The notes under the pieces are model-generated. The model did not search any database, was not told where the DNA came from, and saw nothing but the letters and a program-made list of their open reading frames with translations. A stretch of DNA of 39,834 bases from CAYYSY01 sp964474355 (GTDB lineage: Bacteria; Myxococcota_A; UBA9160; UBA4427), in contig CAYYSY010000138.1 of NCBI GenBank assembly GCA_964474355.1, forward strand, positions 1 through 39,834. Reading direction: 5' to 3'. A program made the translations under genes and the position numbers. Positions within the stretch are counted from its first letter, which is position 1, and each line of letters begins with the position of its first letter. Positions 1 through 7,041 of the stretch are shown here, one piece after another.

Positions 1-236
1 TTCTCGACGACGATGTCGAGGCCACCGCGCTGAAGCTGGCGTCGCAGCTCGCCGCCGGACCCACGGCTTCGTATGACACGGTGAAGAAGCTCGTGCTGGC
101 CTCGGCGAGCGAGAGTCTCGAGTCGCAGATGGAGCTCGAGACCCGCGGCATCGCCGGCGCCACGCACACCGCCGACGCCAAGGAAGGCATCCGCGCGTTC
201 CTCGCGAAGGAGAAGCCGGTCTTCAAGGGTGAGTAG
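1..236 (+). CDS. Enoyl-CoA hydratase/isomerase family protein, C-terminal end (partial)
   Basis: Reading the frame that ends at the TAG at 234-236 gives about 77 residues ending in AFLAKEKPVFKGE. The pattern of a helix with AAGPTASYDTVKKL, then an ELETRGIAGATHTADAKEGIRAFL stretch and a closing lysine-rich PVFKG tail is typical of the C terminus of crotonase-fold enoyl-CoA hydratases, where this helix packs at the trimer interface and the tail is the usual 'F.GK' ending. The N-terminal catalytic half lies outside the window, so neither the active-site glutamates nor the exact reaction can be judged. The MFS gene follows after 27 bases on the same strand, so the two may be co-transcribed. Confidence 0.8.
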   Translation, partial: LDDDVEATALKLASQLAAGPTASYDTVKKLVLASASESLESQMELETRGIAGATHTADAKEGIRAFLAKEKPVFKGE

Positions 237-263
237 CCCGCCGCCTCGCGGTCGGGTCTCCCG

Positions 264-1508
264 TTGAGCGACGCGCCGCACGAACCCGAGCCCGCCGCGC
301 CCGCGGCCGGGAGCGCCCTCGACACCCTTCGCTCGCCGGGCTTCGCGGCCCTCTGGTCCTCGAACCTGATCCACTCGAGCGCGTGGTTCGCGCAGCTGCT
401 CGTCTTGCAGTGGCTGGTCACGAGCCTCACCGACTCGCGCACCCTGCTCGGCGTCGTCGGCTTCGCTCAGGGCGTGGCCATGTTCCTCGTGGCGCCCGCC
501 GCCGGCGTCGTCGCCGATCGTTGGCCGGGTCGCGAGCTGCTGATCGTCACGCGGCTGCTGCTCGCCGCTGCGGTCGGCGTCATTGCGTGGCTGCTCTGGG
601 CCGACCTCATCGAGGTATGGCACCTGATCATCGGCGCGGCCGTGTTCGGCGTGCTCGCCTCGCTGATGCAGCCCGCGAGCCAGACGCTGGTCTTCGACAT
701 CGTGCCGCGCGCGCTCTCCGAACGCGCGATCTCGTTGAACGCCGCGGTCTCCGGCGTCGCCCAGACGGCAGGCCCACTCGTGGCCGGGGCGCTGCTCGCG
801 CGTCATGGCTTCCTGGGCTCGGAGATCCGCATCGCCGCCGCACTCACCGTCGGCGTGGCGGTGCTCTTCGCGATCCCCCGCCCGTCTGAGCGCACCGAAC
901 GCGCGCCGTCGCACTGGCTCGACGACCTTCGCGAAGGGCTTCGCTTCGCGGTCGCGCATCCCCCCGTGCGCTGGGTGCTCCTCGCCTGCTCGATGTCGTT
1001 CTTCAACGGCGGCATCTCGGCGATGCGGCCCATCTTCGCGCGCCACGTGCTCGAAGTGGGCGCCGACGGCTACGGCATGCTCGCGGCCGCGGCGGGCGCC
1101 GGCGGCATCGGCACCGCCATCGTGCTCGCGTTGCGGCGGCCGCTGCGCCATCCGGGGCTGTGGATCGTCGGCACGATGTGGGCCTTCGCGACGATCGTCG
1201 GACTCTACGCCTTCGCTTTCTCGTTCAGCTATCTGCTCGTGCTCGAGCTCGCATCGGGCATCGTCGGTCAGCTGTGGATGGTCTCGACGTTCACCGGCAT
1301 CCAGATGGGCGTTCCCGAGCACATGCGCGGCCGCATCATGTCGCTCGTGTTCATGCTGGTCATGGCTTCGCCCGTGGGGAATCTCGCCGTGGGTGCCCTC
1401 GCCGACTTGATCGGCGACCAACGGGCCATGGGTGTGTTCGGGGCCATCCCCTTCGCGGTGCTGGGGACGCTTTGGGCGCTCAAGCGGGAGGATCTTCGGC
1501 GGCTCTGA
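264..1508 (+). CDS. MFS transporter (MFS_3/enterobactin-exporter-like)
   Basis: A 414-residue integral membrane protein with about twelve hydrophobic segments, the usual length for a 12-helix major facilitator. Residues 81-90 (GVVADRWPGR) match the conserved loop 2-3 motif of drug/siderophore exporters (G-x-x-x-D-R-x-G-R). A polar, Pro/Ala-rich N-terminal tail of about 20 residues precedes the first helix. The start is a TTG at 264 with no strong ribosome binding site, so a slightly different start is possible. The family exports small molecules across the inner membrane by proton antiport. The substrate is unknown, and the neighbouring acyl-CoA genes do not identify it. Confidence 0.85.
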   Translation: MSDAPHEPEPAAPAAGSALDTLRSPGFAALWSSNLIHSSAWFAQLLVLQWLVTSLTDSRTLLGVVGFAQGVAMFLVAPAAGVVADRWPGRELLIVTRLLLAAAVGVIAWLLWADLIEVWHLIIGAAVFGVLASLMQPASQTLVFDIVPRALSERAISLNAAVSGVAQTAGPLVAGALLARHGFLGSEIRIAAALTVGVAVLFAIPRPSERTERAPSHWLDDLREGLRFAVAHPPVRWVLLACSMSFFNGGISAMRPIFARHVLEVGADGYGMLAAAAGAGGIGTAIVLALRRPLRHPGLWIVGTMWAFATIVGLYAFAFSFSYLLVLELASGIVGQLWMVSTFTGIQMGVPEHMRGRIMSLVFMLVMASPVGNLAVGALADLIGDQRAMGVFGAIPFAVLGTLWALKREDLRRL

Positions 1509-1523
1509 GATTGGCTGGAGACC

Positions 1524-1671
1524 GCGTCCGGGGCGGGTCGTTCTCCCGACGAATGGCTCGCCTCACACTGCACGCTCGTTTCAATCGCACGTTTCTGCGA
1601 GCGGTGTATGGCTCGGCCGGGGTCTTCTGGCTGCGCTCGACTTCGTCGGGAGAACGACCCGCCCCGGACGC
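1524..1671. repeat. Variable-stem long-hairpin repeat, copy 1
   Basis: A perfect 30-bp inverted repeat: arm 1524-1553 and its exact reverse complement at 1642-1671, separated by an 88-base loop. The loop begins with TGGCTCGC and ends with GCTGCGCTCGAC, both also found in the loops of two further copies (2767-2949 and 6838-7014), while the stem sequence is different in each copy. The element accounts for much of the 328-base gap between the MFS gene and the luciferase-like gene. The rest of the gap (1672-1836) holds a 12-bp palindrome (CTTCGCGCGAAG, near 1708) and the ribosome binding site of the next gene. Confidence 0.85.
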
Positions 1672-1836
1672 TCCTTGCTGGCTGGGAGCGCCGTCGCGAT
1701 CGGGGCCTTCTTCGCGCGAAGCGGACGACGAAGGGGAACGGCTGATTGGGTGAGCGAAGGGGAGATCAGCGCGGGGTGGCGAGCTAGGATCGGCAGCCCT
1801 GCCGGGGTGGCCCGGCCCAACTAGAAGGACGTCCCC

Positions 1837-2712
1837 ATGAGGTTCTGGCAGTCGACCGCGTTCACCGACCCGACCGAGCTCCCCGCGATCGCGAAGGGCG
1901 CCGAGGAGGCCGGCTTCGACGGGATCCTCGTGAGCGAGCACCTCTTCGTGCCTGCCGAGTTCAAGGCCGCGTACCCGTACAACGAGACGGGGGTGCCGGA
2001 CTTCAACACCGAGACGCCCTTCCCCGACCCGTGGGTCGCGATCACCGCCATGGCGATGGTCACCGAGAAGATCCGCTTCACGACGATGGTGAACATCACG
2101 CCGCTGCATCATCCGCTCGAGCTCGCGAAGACCGTGGGCACGGCGGCGCTCTACTCGAACGATCGGGTGATCCTCGGCGCCGGCGCGGGCTGGATGCGCG
2201 AGGAGTTCGACGTCCTCGGCGTGCCCTTCGAGACCCGCGGTAAGCGCTTCAACGAGATGTTCGAGGTCATGCGGAAGGTCTGGGGCGGCGGAGTGGTCGA
2301 GCACGACGGCGAGCACTTCTCGTTCCCGCCGCTCGCGCAGACTCCGGCACCGAGCAAGGTCGTGCCGATCTACGTCGGAGGCGCGAGCAAGGCGGCGCTC
2401 AAGCGCGCCGCGACGCTCGGTGACGGTTGGCTGGGCGCGGGCAACATGCCCGACGACGCGGCGGAGATCCTCAAGACGCTGACGTCGCTGCGCGAAGAGG
2501 CCGGCCGCGCGGACGAGCCCTTCGAGACGGTCGTGCCGCTGGTCGTGCCGCCGGAGCCCGATGTGCTCGCGAACCTGTCGAAGCTCGGCGCGAGCGGCAC
2601 GGTGAACTATCCGTTCCTCTACACGTGCGGGCCCGATGCCTCGCTGCAGCAGAAGCTCGACATGATGGGGCAGTTCGGTCAGGGCGTGATCGCCAACATG
2701 AAAGATTTGTAG
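1837..2712 (+). CDS. LLM class F420-dependent oxidoreductase (TIGR03619-like)
   Basis: A 291-residue protein of the bacterial luciferase (LLM) TIM-barrel superfamily, full length for the TIGR03619 type. Visible signatures are GFDGILVSEHLFVP near residues 26-39, PFPDPWVAITAMAMVTEKIRF at 61-81, and GAGAGWMREEFDVLG at 114-128, the region that contacts the deazaflavin/flavin cofactor in this family, followed by PIYVGG.SKAALKRAA. Such enzymes usually transfer hydride with coenzyme F420 rather than FMN. The cofactor choice here is inferred from family resemblance, and no F420 biosynthesis gene is in the window. The ATG at 1837 is preceded by AGAAGGA. It stands alone between two hairpin repeats. A second LLM gene begins at the right edge. 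Confidence 0.88.
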   Translation: MRFWQSTAFTDPTELPAIAKGAEEAGFDGILVSEHLFVPAEFKAAYPYNETGVPDFNTETPFPDPWVAITAMAMVTEKIRFTTMVNITPLHHPLELAKTVGTAALYSNDRVILGAGAGWMREEFDVLGVPFETRGKRFNEMFEVMRKVWGGGVVEHDGEHFSFPPLAQTPAPSKVVPIYVGGASKAALKRAATLGDGWLGAGNMPDDAAEILKTLTSLREEAGRADEPFETVVPLVVPPEPDVLANLSKLGASGTVNYPFLYTCGPDASLQQKLDMMGQFGQGVIANMKDL

Positions 2713-2766
2713 GGCGTAACGGCGCTGTTCTCTGGGCGGGGCGCCGCTTTGCCTTGCTGGTGCGAC

Positions 2767-2949
2767 GAGCGCGGAGGGGCGGCATGCCTCCGCGGAATGG
2801 CTCGCTTCGGGGCTGGGTCTCCGCATTGGCTCTGCTCGGCCGGCGGCGCCGGGCGCTTCGCGCCTGACGCCGCGTGTTTGTGCTCACGACGTGGGTGCGG
2901 GGCGGCGCTGCGCTCTACTTCCGCGGAGGCATGCCGCCCCTCCGCGCTC
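2767..2949. repeat. Variable-stem long-hairpin repeat, copy 2
   Basis: A perfect 31-bp inverted repeat (2767-2797 with 2919-2949) enclosing a 121-base loop. The loop starts TGGCTCGCTTCGG and ends GGCGGCGCTGCGCTCTAC, and aligns over most of its length with the reverse-complemented loop of copy 3. Inside it is a nested hairpin: outer CGGCG (2844-2848) with CGCCG (2868-2872), inner GGCGC (2852-2856) with GCGCC (2860-2864). The element sits in the 322-base convergent gap between the luciferase-like gene (plus) and a SnoaL-like gene (minus). Downstream of it, 3001-3024 contains two copies of the short direct repeat GGGGTGCGGT and nothing gene-like. Confidence 0.88.
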
Positions 2950-3034
2950 TCTGCAAAGGTGAACAGGGGCTTCGCTCGGCGCTTCGCGCCATTGCTTGGG
3001 GTGGGGTGCGGTGGGGTGCGGTGGAGTGGAGCGA

Positions 3035-3553
3035 TCAGGACCAGCCTTTGGCGTGGGGGGCCATGAAGACGGGGTCGAGCTTCATGTGGGTGTGGAGCCA
3101 GACGCCGTTCACCTTGCGGTAGCGGTCGTGCTCTACGCCGGACATCCACATGGGTGTGCCGTCGGTCGTCGTGCACGGGGCGAGGATGTCCCAGGTGCCC
3201 CTGGCCTCGTTGCCTTCGACGTGGATCTCGGGCTTCACGAAGTAGTGCCAGCTGAACTGGAGGGTCGGTGACAGGAATCGCTGGCGGATCGCTTCGTGGC
3301 CTTCGGCTACGCCGAGGGTCGGGCCGCCGTCCCAGACTGCGTCTTCGGTGAAGAGCTGCACGAGCGCCTCGGCAGCGGCGGCGATCTCGGGCTCGCTCTT
3401 CGGGCCCTTGCGCGTGTAGCGGCGGTCGGCGAGCGCGCCGTAGCGTGACTTCAGGTTCTGGATCGCCTGGAAGGCTTCGAGCTCCTCGACGCGACTCTGC
3501 AGCGCGGCGACCTCCTCGTACAGCCTCGCGATGTCGTCCTGCTCGATCGTCAT
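3035..3553 (-). CDS. SnoaL-like / NTF2-fold protein with N-terminal coiled coil
   Basis: About 172 residues. The first 35 residues (EEVAALQSRVEELEAFQAIQNLKSRYG) look like a short coiled coil leading into the first helix of an NTF2-like cone. TEDAVWDGGPTLGVAEGHEAIRQRF and GTWDILAPCTTTDGTPMWMSGVEHDRYRKVNGVWLHTHMKLDP are the usual beta-sheet landmarks of the SnoaL_4/SnoaL-like group, which includes dehydratases, isomerases and many small-ligand binders. I place the start at the ATG at 3551-3553 because GGAGAG precedes it at proper distance; an ATG six codons upstream is poorer. It is read 32 bases after nothing obvious on this strand but ends just past the symporter gene's stop, so the symporter may lead it in one transcript. 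Function unassigned. Confidence 0.75.
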   Translation of the reverse strand: MTIEQDDIARLYEEVAALQSRVEELEAFQAIQNLKSRYGALADRRYTRKGPKSEPEIAAAAEALVQLFTEDAVWDGGPTLGVAEGHEAIRQRFLSPTLQFSWHYFVKPEIHVEGNEARGTWDILAPCTTTDGTPMWMSGVEHDRYRKVNGVWLHTHMKLDPVFMAPHAKGWS

Positions 3554-3584
3554 GGGCGGCTCTCCATTCATCGTCCTTCGTGGC

Positions 3585-5150
3585 TCAGAAGTGGCCTTCG
3601 GGGTCGGGGTCCTGCTCGTCGAACACGGTCAGGCCCTCGAGGTCGCGCTCGTGCTTCGGCAGCAACAGCGAGGCGCCGAACCCGACGCCGAAGCTCACGA
3701 CGTTGCCGATGAACGCCGTGTAATAGGTGTCGAAGGGGACGGACCACGACTCGGGGAACACACCCAGCGTCCAGAGCGTGAACGTCACCGTGCAGGCGAT
3801 GCCCATCCACACTGCGCGCGCATCGCCGACCCGGGTCAGGAAGCCGAGCAGGTAGATGCCGAGGATGCCGCCGCCGAGCAGCGCGGTCAGCTTGATCGAC
3901 GTGTCCTGCAGTGTGCGCGACTCGGCGTGGAGCAGGCCCCAGGCGCCGGCGAGCATGGCCAGCGAGGCCACGCCCGCGATCCCCCACGCGACGTGGAGAT
4001 AGTGCTTGTCGTCGCGGCCCGGCGCGATCATGCGCTGATACACGTCGACGACGCCAACGGTCGCGACCGCGTTGATGCTCGAGTCGAGCGAAGACATGCC
4101 CGACGCGAGAGCGGCGGCGATGACCAGCCCCGCGAGCCCGTTCGGCAGATGATTCAGCACGAAGAACGGGACGATGCCCTCGGGCCGCTGCGTGCCGTCG
4201 AGCATGGCCGCCGCCTCGGGCACCGGAAAGACCTGGAAGTACACGAAGAGCGCGGTACCCAGGAACATGTAGAAGCCCCAGGTCGGCACCGAGACGAGCA
4301 CCGACACGAGCATGCCACGACGCGCCTCCTTCAGGCTCTTCGCCGCGCAGTAGCGCTGCACGAAGTGCTGGGCCGTCACGTACTCGGTCAGGAAGAAGGT
4401 CGCGCTCATGAGGATCATCAGCGGGATGGTCTTGTCACCGAGGTCGAAGCCCCAGCTCATGTGGACCACCTGCTCACCATCCCAGTAGCCGAGCGCGAAC
4501 TTCTGGTACTCGCCGGCGACCTCGAAGATCTGGCCGAGGCCGCCCGGCAGCTCGGCCACGATGATGCCGAGGCACAGGAGGCTCCCCGTCGCGAGCACGA
4601 TCGTCTGCACGACGTCGGTCCAGATGACGCCGTCGATGCCGCCGACGATCGTGTAGGCCGCGACGAAGACGCCGACCAGCACGATGCAGAGCCCCTCGTC
4701 GAGGCCCGTCAGCGAGTGCGCCAGCAGCGCGAGGAGATAGAGCACGAGCGAGAGCCGCAGCAGCTGCGCGAGCACGTAGGTCGCGGCGCCGTAGACGCGG
4801 ACCGAGGGCCCGAAGCGCGCCTCGAGGTACTCGTAGGCGGTGGTCGTGCGCCCCTGGCGATAGAAGGGGATGAAGACCCACGCTGCGATGAGGCCCGCGA
4901 CGGGCACGAAGACGTAGGGCAGGAATCGCAGCCAGTAGGTCTTGAACGCGTCGGCCGGCATCGAGAGGAAGGTCACCGAGCTGATCGCGGTGCCGACCAT
5001 GCTGAGCCCGATCACCCAGCCCGGAAACCGGCGGCCACCGACGAAGTACTCCTCGGTGTCCGTGTTCTTGCGCGAGAACCAGAGGGCCATGGCCGCCATG
5101 GCGACCATGTAGAGGAGCACCACGCAGGCATCCAGGAAGCGGAGACTCAA
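3585..5150 (-). CDS. Sodium:solute symporter (SSS family)
   Basis: A 521-residue polytopic membrane protein with about 13 hydrophobic helices, the usual SSS size. Landmarks are the N-terminal NTDTEEYFVGGRRFPGW segment, the first core helices GLSMVGTAISSVTFLSMPADAF, AAYTIVGGIDGVIWTDVVQ in the middle (the family's G-G-x-x-x-V-x-W-T-D motif) and ALASGMSSLDSSINAVAT, the conserved helix whose serines help form the Na2 sodium site in structurally known members. It should import a solute with sodium across the inner membrane. The substrate (sugar, carboxylate or other) cannot be read from the sequence. It is the first gene of a minus-strand pair with the SnoaL-like gene and divergent from the phosphotriesterase-family gene. 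Confidence 0.9.
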   Translation of the reverse strand: MSLRFLDACVVLLYMVAMAAMALWFSRKNTDTEEYFVGGRRFPGWVIGLSMVGTAISSVTFLSMPADAFKTYWLRFLPYVFVPVAGLIAAWVFIPFYRQGRTTTAYEYLEARFGPSVRVYGAATYVLAQLLRLSLVLYLLALLAHSLTGLDEGLCIVLVGVFVAAYTIVGGIDGVIWTDVVQTIVLATGSLLCLGIIVAELPGGLGQIFEVAGEYQKFALGYWDGEQVVHMSWGFDLGDKTIPLMILMSATFFLTEYVTAQHFVQRYCAAKSLKEARRGMLVSVLVSVPTWGFYMFLGTALFVYFQVFPVPEAAAMLDGTQRPEGIVPFFVLNHLPNGLAGLVIAAALASGMSSLDSSINAVATVGVVDVYQRMIAPGRDDKHYLHVAWGIAGVASLAMLAGAWGLLHAESRTLQDTSIKLTALLGGGILGIYLLGFLTRVGDARAVWMGIACTVTFTLWTLGVFPESWSVPFDTYYTAFIGNVVSFGVGFGASLLLPKHERDLEGLTVFDEQDPDPEGHF

Positions 5151-5244
5151 GCCGGGCTCTTCTCGTCGTGGGGCGGGGGACCGCCTCGTGGGGCTTCGAT
5201 GGACGGAGAGATTAGCGACCTCGCACGATGGGGCCTCCCCGATC

Positions 5245-5250
5245 TATGAT
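5245..5250 (+). promoter_or_regulatory. Possible -10 element upstream of the phosphotriesterase-family gene
   Basis: TATGAT lies 46 bases upstream of the ATG at 5297, in the otherwise GC-rich 146-base divergent gap. No good -35 hexamer is visible at 16-18 bases, so this is only a weak candidate. Confidence 0.25.
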
Positions 5251-5296
5251 GGGATGCCCGTTCCCGTGCGAGAACCGATTCGATGAAGGAGCCCCC

Positions 5297-6256
5297 ATGG
5301 CGAAGGTCCAGACGATCACCGGCGAGGTCGACACGGCCGACCTCGGCTTCACGCTCATGCACGAGCACATCATGATCGCGAACCCGGGCATGCGTGCGGC
5401 CTACGCCGACTGGGTCGACACGAAGAAGGTGATCGCCTTCGCCACCGAGGAAGCGAAGCTCGTGAAGGCCTGCGGCGTCTCGACCCTCGTCGACCTGACG
5501 CCCATCAACCTCGGCCGCGACATCGACGTCATGCGCGCCGTCGCCGAGGCCGCCGAGATCAACGTGATCGCGGCGACCGGCCTCTACTACAACGAGGAGC
5601 CCTGGATGGGCGGCTGGGAGCCCGAACGCATCGCCGAGTGGTTCATGCGCGACATCGAGCACGGCATCCAGGGCACGAGCGCCAAGGCCGGCATCATCAA
5701 GTGCGCCACCGACCACGATGGCGTGACGCCCGTCAACGAGAAGCTGCTGCGCGCGGCTGCGAAGACGCATCGCGCATCGGGTCTCCCGATCTCGACCCAC
5801 ACCGACCCCGCCGCCGACACCGGCCCCGCGCAGCAGGTGGTGTTCGAGGACGAAGGCGTCGACTTGACCCGCGTGGTCATCGGCCATACCGGTGACACGA
5901 ACGACTTCGAGTACATCGAGCGGGTGCTCTCGAAGGGCAGCTACATCGGTATGGACCGCTTCGGCATCGACAGCCCGGTCGACACCGACATGCGCGTCAA
6001 GGTCATCGCCGAGCTCGCGAAGCGTGGTCACGCCGACAAGATGGTCCTCTCCCACGACGCCTGCTGTCACATCGACTTCGCGCCCCAGGACGTCATCGAG
6101 GCCGGACTCCGCACCATCTTCAAGAACTGGCACTTCCGCCACGTGCCCGAGGACGTCGTGCCGGCGCTGAAGGAAGGCGGCGTGACCGACGCGCAGATCG
6201 ATCAGATGACGACCGCGAACCCGAGATCGATCTTCGAGGCCCAGGGCGCCTACTGA
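5297..6256 (+). CDS. Phosphotriesterase-family metal-dependent hydrolase (PTE/lactonase-like)
   Basis: A 319-residue amidohydrolase-fold protein with the full binuclear-metal ligand set of the phosphotriesterase family: H22 and H24 in LMHEH, K134 in GIIKCATD (the carboxylated bridging lysine), H167 in STHTD, H196 in IGHTGD and D253 in LSHDACCH. Members cleave phosphotriesters, lactones (including acyl-homoserine lactones) or unknown esters; the sequence does not settle which. The start is the ATG at 5297 after GAAGGA; a longer frame upstream lacks a comparable site. A SnoaL-like gene follows 37 bases later on the same strand, so the two probably form an operon and may act on the same compound. 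Confidence 0.9.
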   Translation: MAKVQTITGEVDTADLGFTLMHEHIMIANPGMRAAYADWVDTKKVIAFATEEAKLVKACGVSTLVDLTPINLGRDIDVMRAVAEAAEINVIAATGLYYNEEPWMGGWEPERIAEWFMRDIEHGIQGTSAKAGIIKCATDHDGVTPVNEKLLRAAAKTHRASGLPISTHTDPAADTGPAQQVVFEDEGVDLTRVVIGHTGDTNDFEYIERVLSKGSYIGMDRFGIDSPVDTDMRVKVIAELAKRGHADKMVLSHDACCHIDFAPQDVIEAGLRTIFKNWHFRHVPEDVVPALKEGGVTDAQIDQMTTANPRSIFEAQGAY

Positions 6257-6293
6257 GGCGGGCCGAAAGTAGAGCAGACGAGGAGAAGAGGTC

Positions 6294-6767
6294 GTGGAGA
6301 TCTGGGAGCTGATCGCGCGCGAGAGCGCACGCGACCTCGTCGCCCGCTACAACGCATGCGGCGATGCGGATCTACTCGACGAGATGGTCGCGCTCTTCTC
6401 CGACGACGCCGTCATGGACGTCGGGCCCTGGGGCGAGCACGAGGGCATCGACGCGATTCGTGCGTTCTTCGAGGGCGTGCGCGGACCGGCCCGGACCGAC
6501 GGTGGCGAAGAGGGGACAGGCGAGCGCCGCTTCATCCGCCACCTCACCGCGACCCATCGCATCGACGTAGAGGGGCCCGATGCGGCCCGCGGCCAGTGCT
6601 ACTTCGTCGTGCTCACCTCGAACGGTGTCGATCACTGGGGCCGCTACGTCGACCGCTACGTCCAGCAGTACGGCGTCTGGCGCTTCGCGCACCGCGAAGT
6701 GATCGTCGAGGGCGTCACGCCGGGCGGCTGGGCAGACGCCCGCCGCAGCAGAGCCACGGAAGCCTGA
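6294..6767 (+). CDS. SnoaL-like / NTF2-fold protein
   Basis: A 157-residue protein beginning at a GTG with AGGAGAAGAGG just upstream. The pattern ARDLVARYNACGDADLLDEMVALFSDDAVMDVGPWGEHEGIDAIRAFFEGV is the typical first half of a SnoaL-like fold (helix, then AVMDVG strand, then EGIDAIRAFF helix). The second half, RFIRHLTATHRIDVEGPDAARGQCYFVVLTSNGVDHWGRYVDRYVQQYGVWRFAHREV, supplies the curved sheet. These proteins are cyclases, isomerases, dehydratases or ligand binders. Arg/His residues line the predicted pocket, but the reaction is unknown. It trails the hydrolase by 37 bases. Confidence 0.78.
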   Translation: MEIWELIARESARDLVARYNACGDADLLDEMVALFSDDAVMDVGPWGEHEGIDAIRAFFEGVRGPARTDGGEEGTGERRFIRHLTATHRIDVEGPDAARGQCYFVVLTSNGVDHWGRYVDRYVQQYGVWRFAHREVIVEGVTPGGWADARRSRATEA

Positions 6768-6837
6768 GCGTCACTCGAGCAGTGGGCCCGCGTTCGAACG
6801 TGACGGCGCTACGAGCCGCAAAGCAACCACGTCCCGA

Positions 6838-7014
6838 GCCGGGCGGAGGGTGGGTCCCGGCGAAGTAGAGCGCAGCGCCGCCATGCGCCCGGCCGTGAGC
6901 GCAAGCGCGCGGCGTCAGGCGCGCGGAGCGCGCCCGGCGCCGTGGGCCCCGCACCCCCGAAGCGGAGAGAACGCAAGCAGCGAGCCATTCGCCGGGACCC
7001 AGCCTCCGCCCGGC
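6838..7014. repeat. Variable-stem long-hairpin repeat, copy 3 (inverted orientation)
   Basis: An inverted repeat of 27 bp with one mismatch (6838-6864 with 6988-7014) around a 123-base loop. Read on the minus strand, the loop begins TGGCTCGCTGC and ends GGCGGCGCTGCGCTCTAC, matching copy 2 closely. The nested hairpin is kept but longer: CGGCG (6910-6914) with CGCCG (6938-6942), and a 7-bp inner stem GGCGCGC (6918-6924) with GCGCGCC (6928-6934). The stem sequence is unrelated to those of copies 1 and 2. The element fills most of the 274-base convergent gap between the SnoaL-like gene (plus) and the acyl-CoA dehydrogenase gene (minus). Confidence 0.85.
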
Positions 7015-7041
7015 CTGGGCACCACCTTCGCTGTGCGGGCT

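Noticed and set aside
3001..3024. G-rich direct repeat GGGGTGCGGT (two copies)
   Set aside because: Only two short copies next to repeat copy 2; low complexity, so not listed separately as a feature.
3531..5249. A 572-codon plus-strand frame opposite the symporter gene
   Set aside because: Composition is dominated by Arg/His/Asp/Glu without hydrophobic core, typical of the antisense of a GC-rich membrane-protein gene.
1524..7014. Ordinary MITE/insertion-sequence interpretation of the repeats
   Set aside because: Stems differ between copies, and I find no target-site duplications or transposase; a transposase would need conserved ends.
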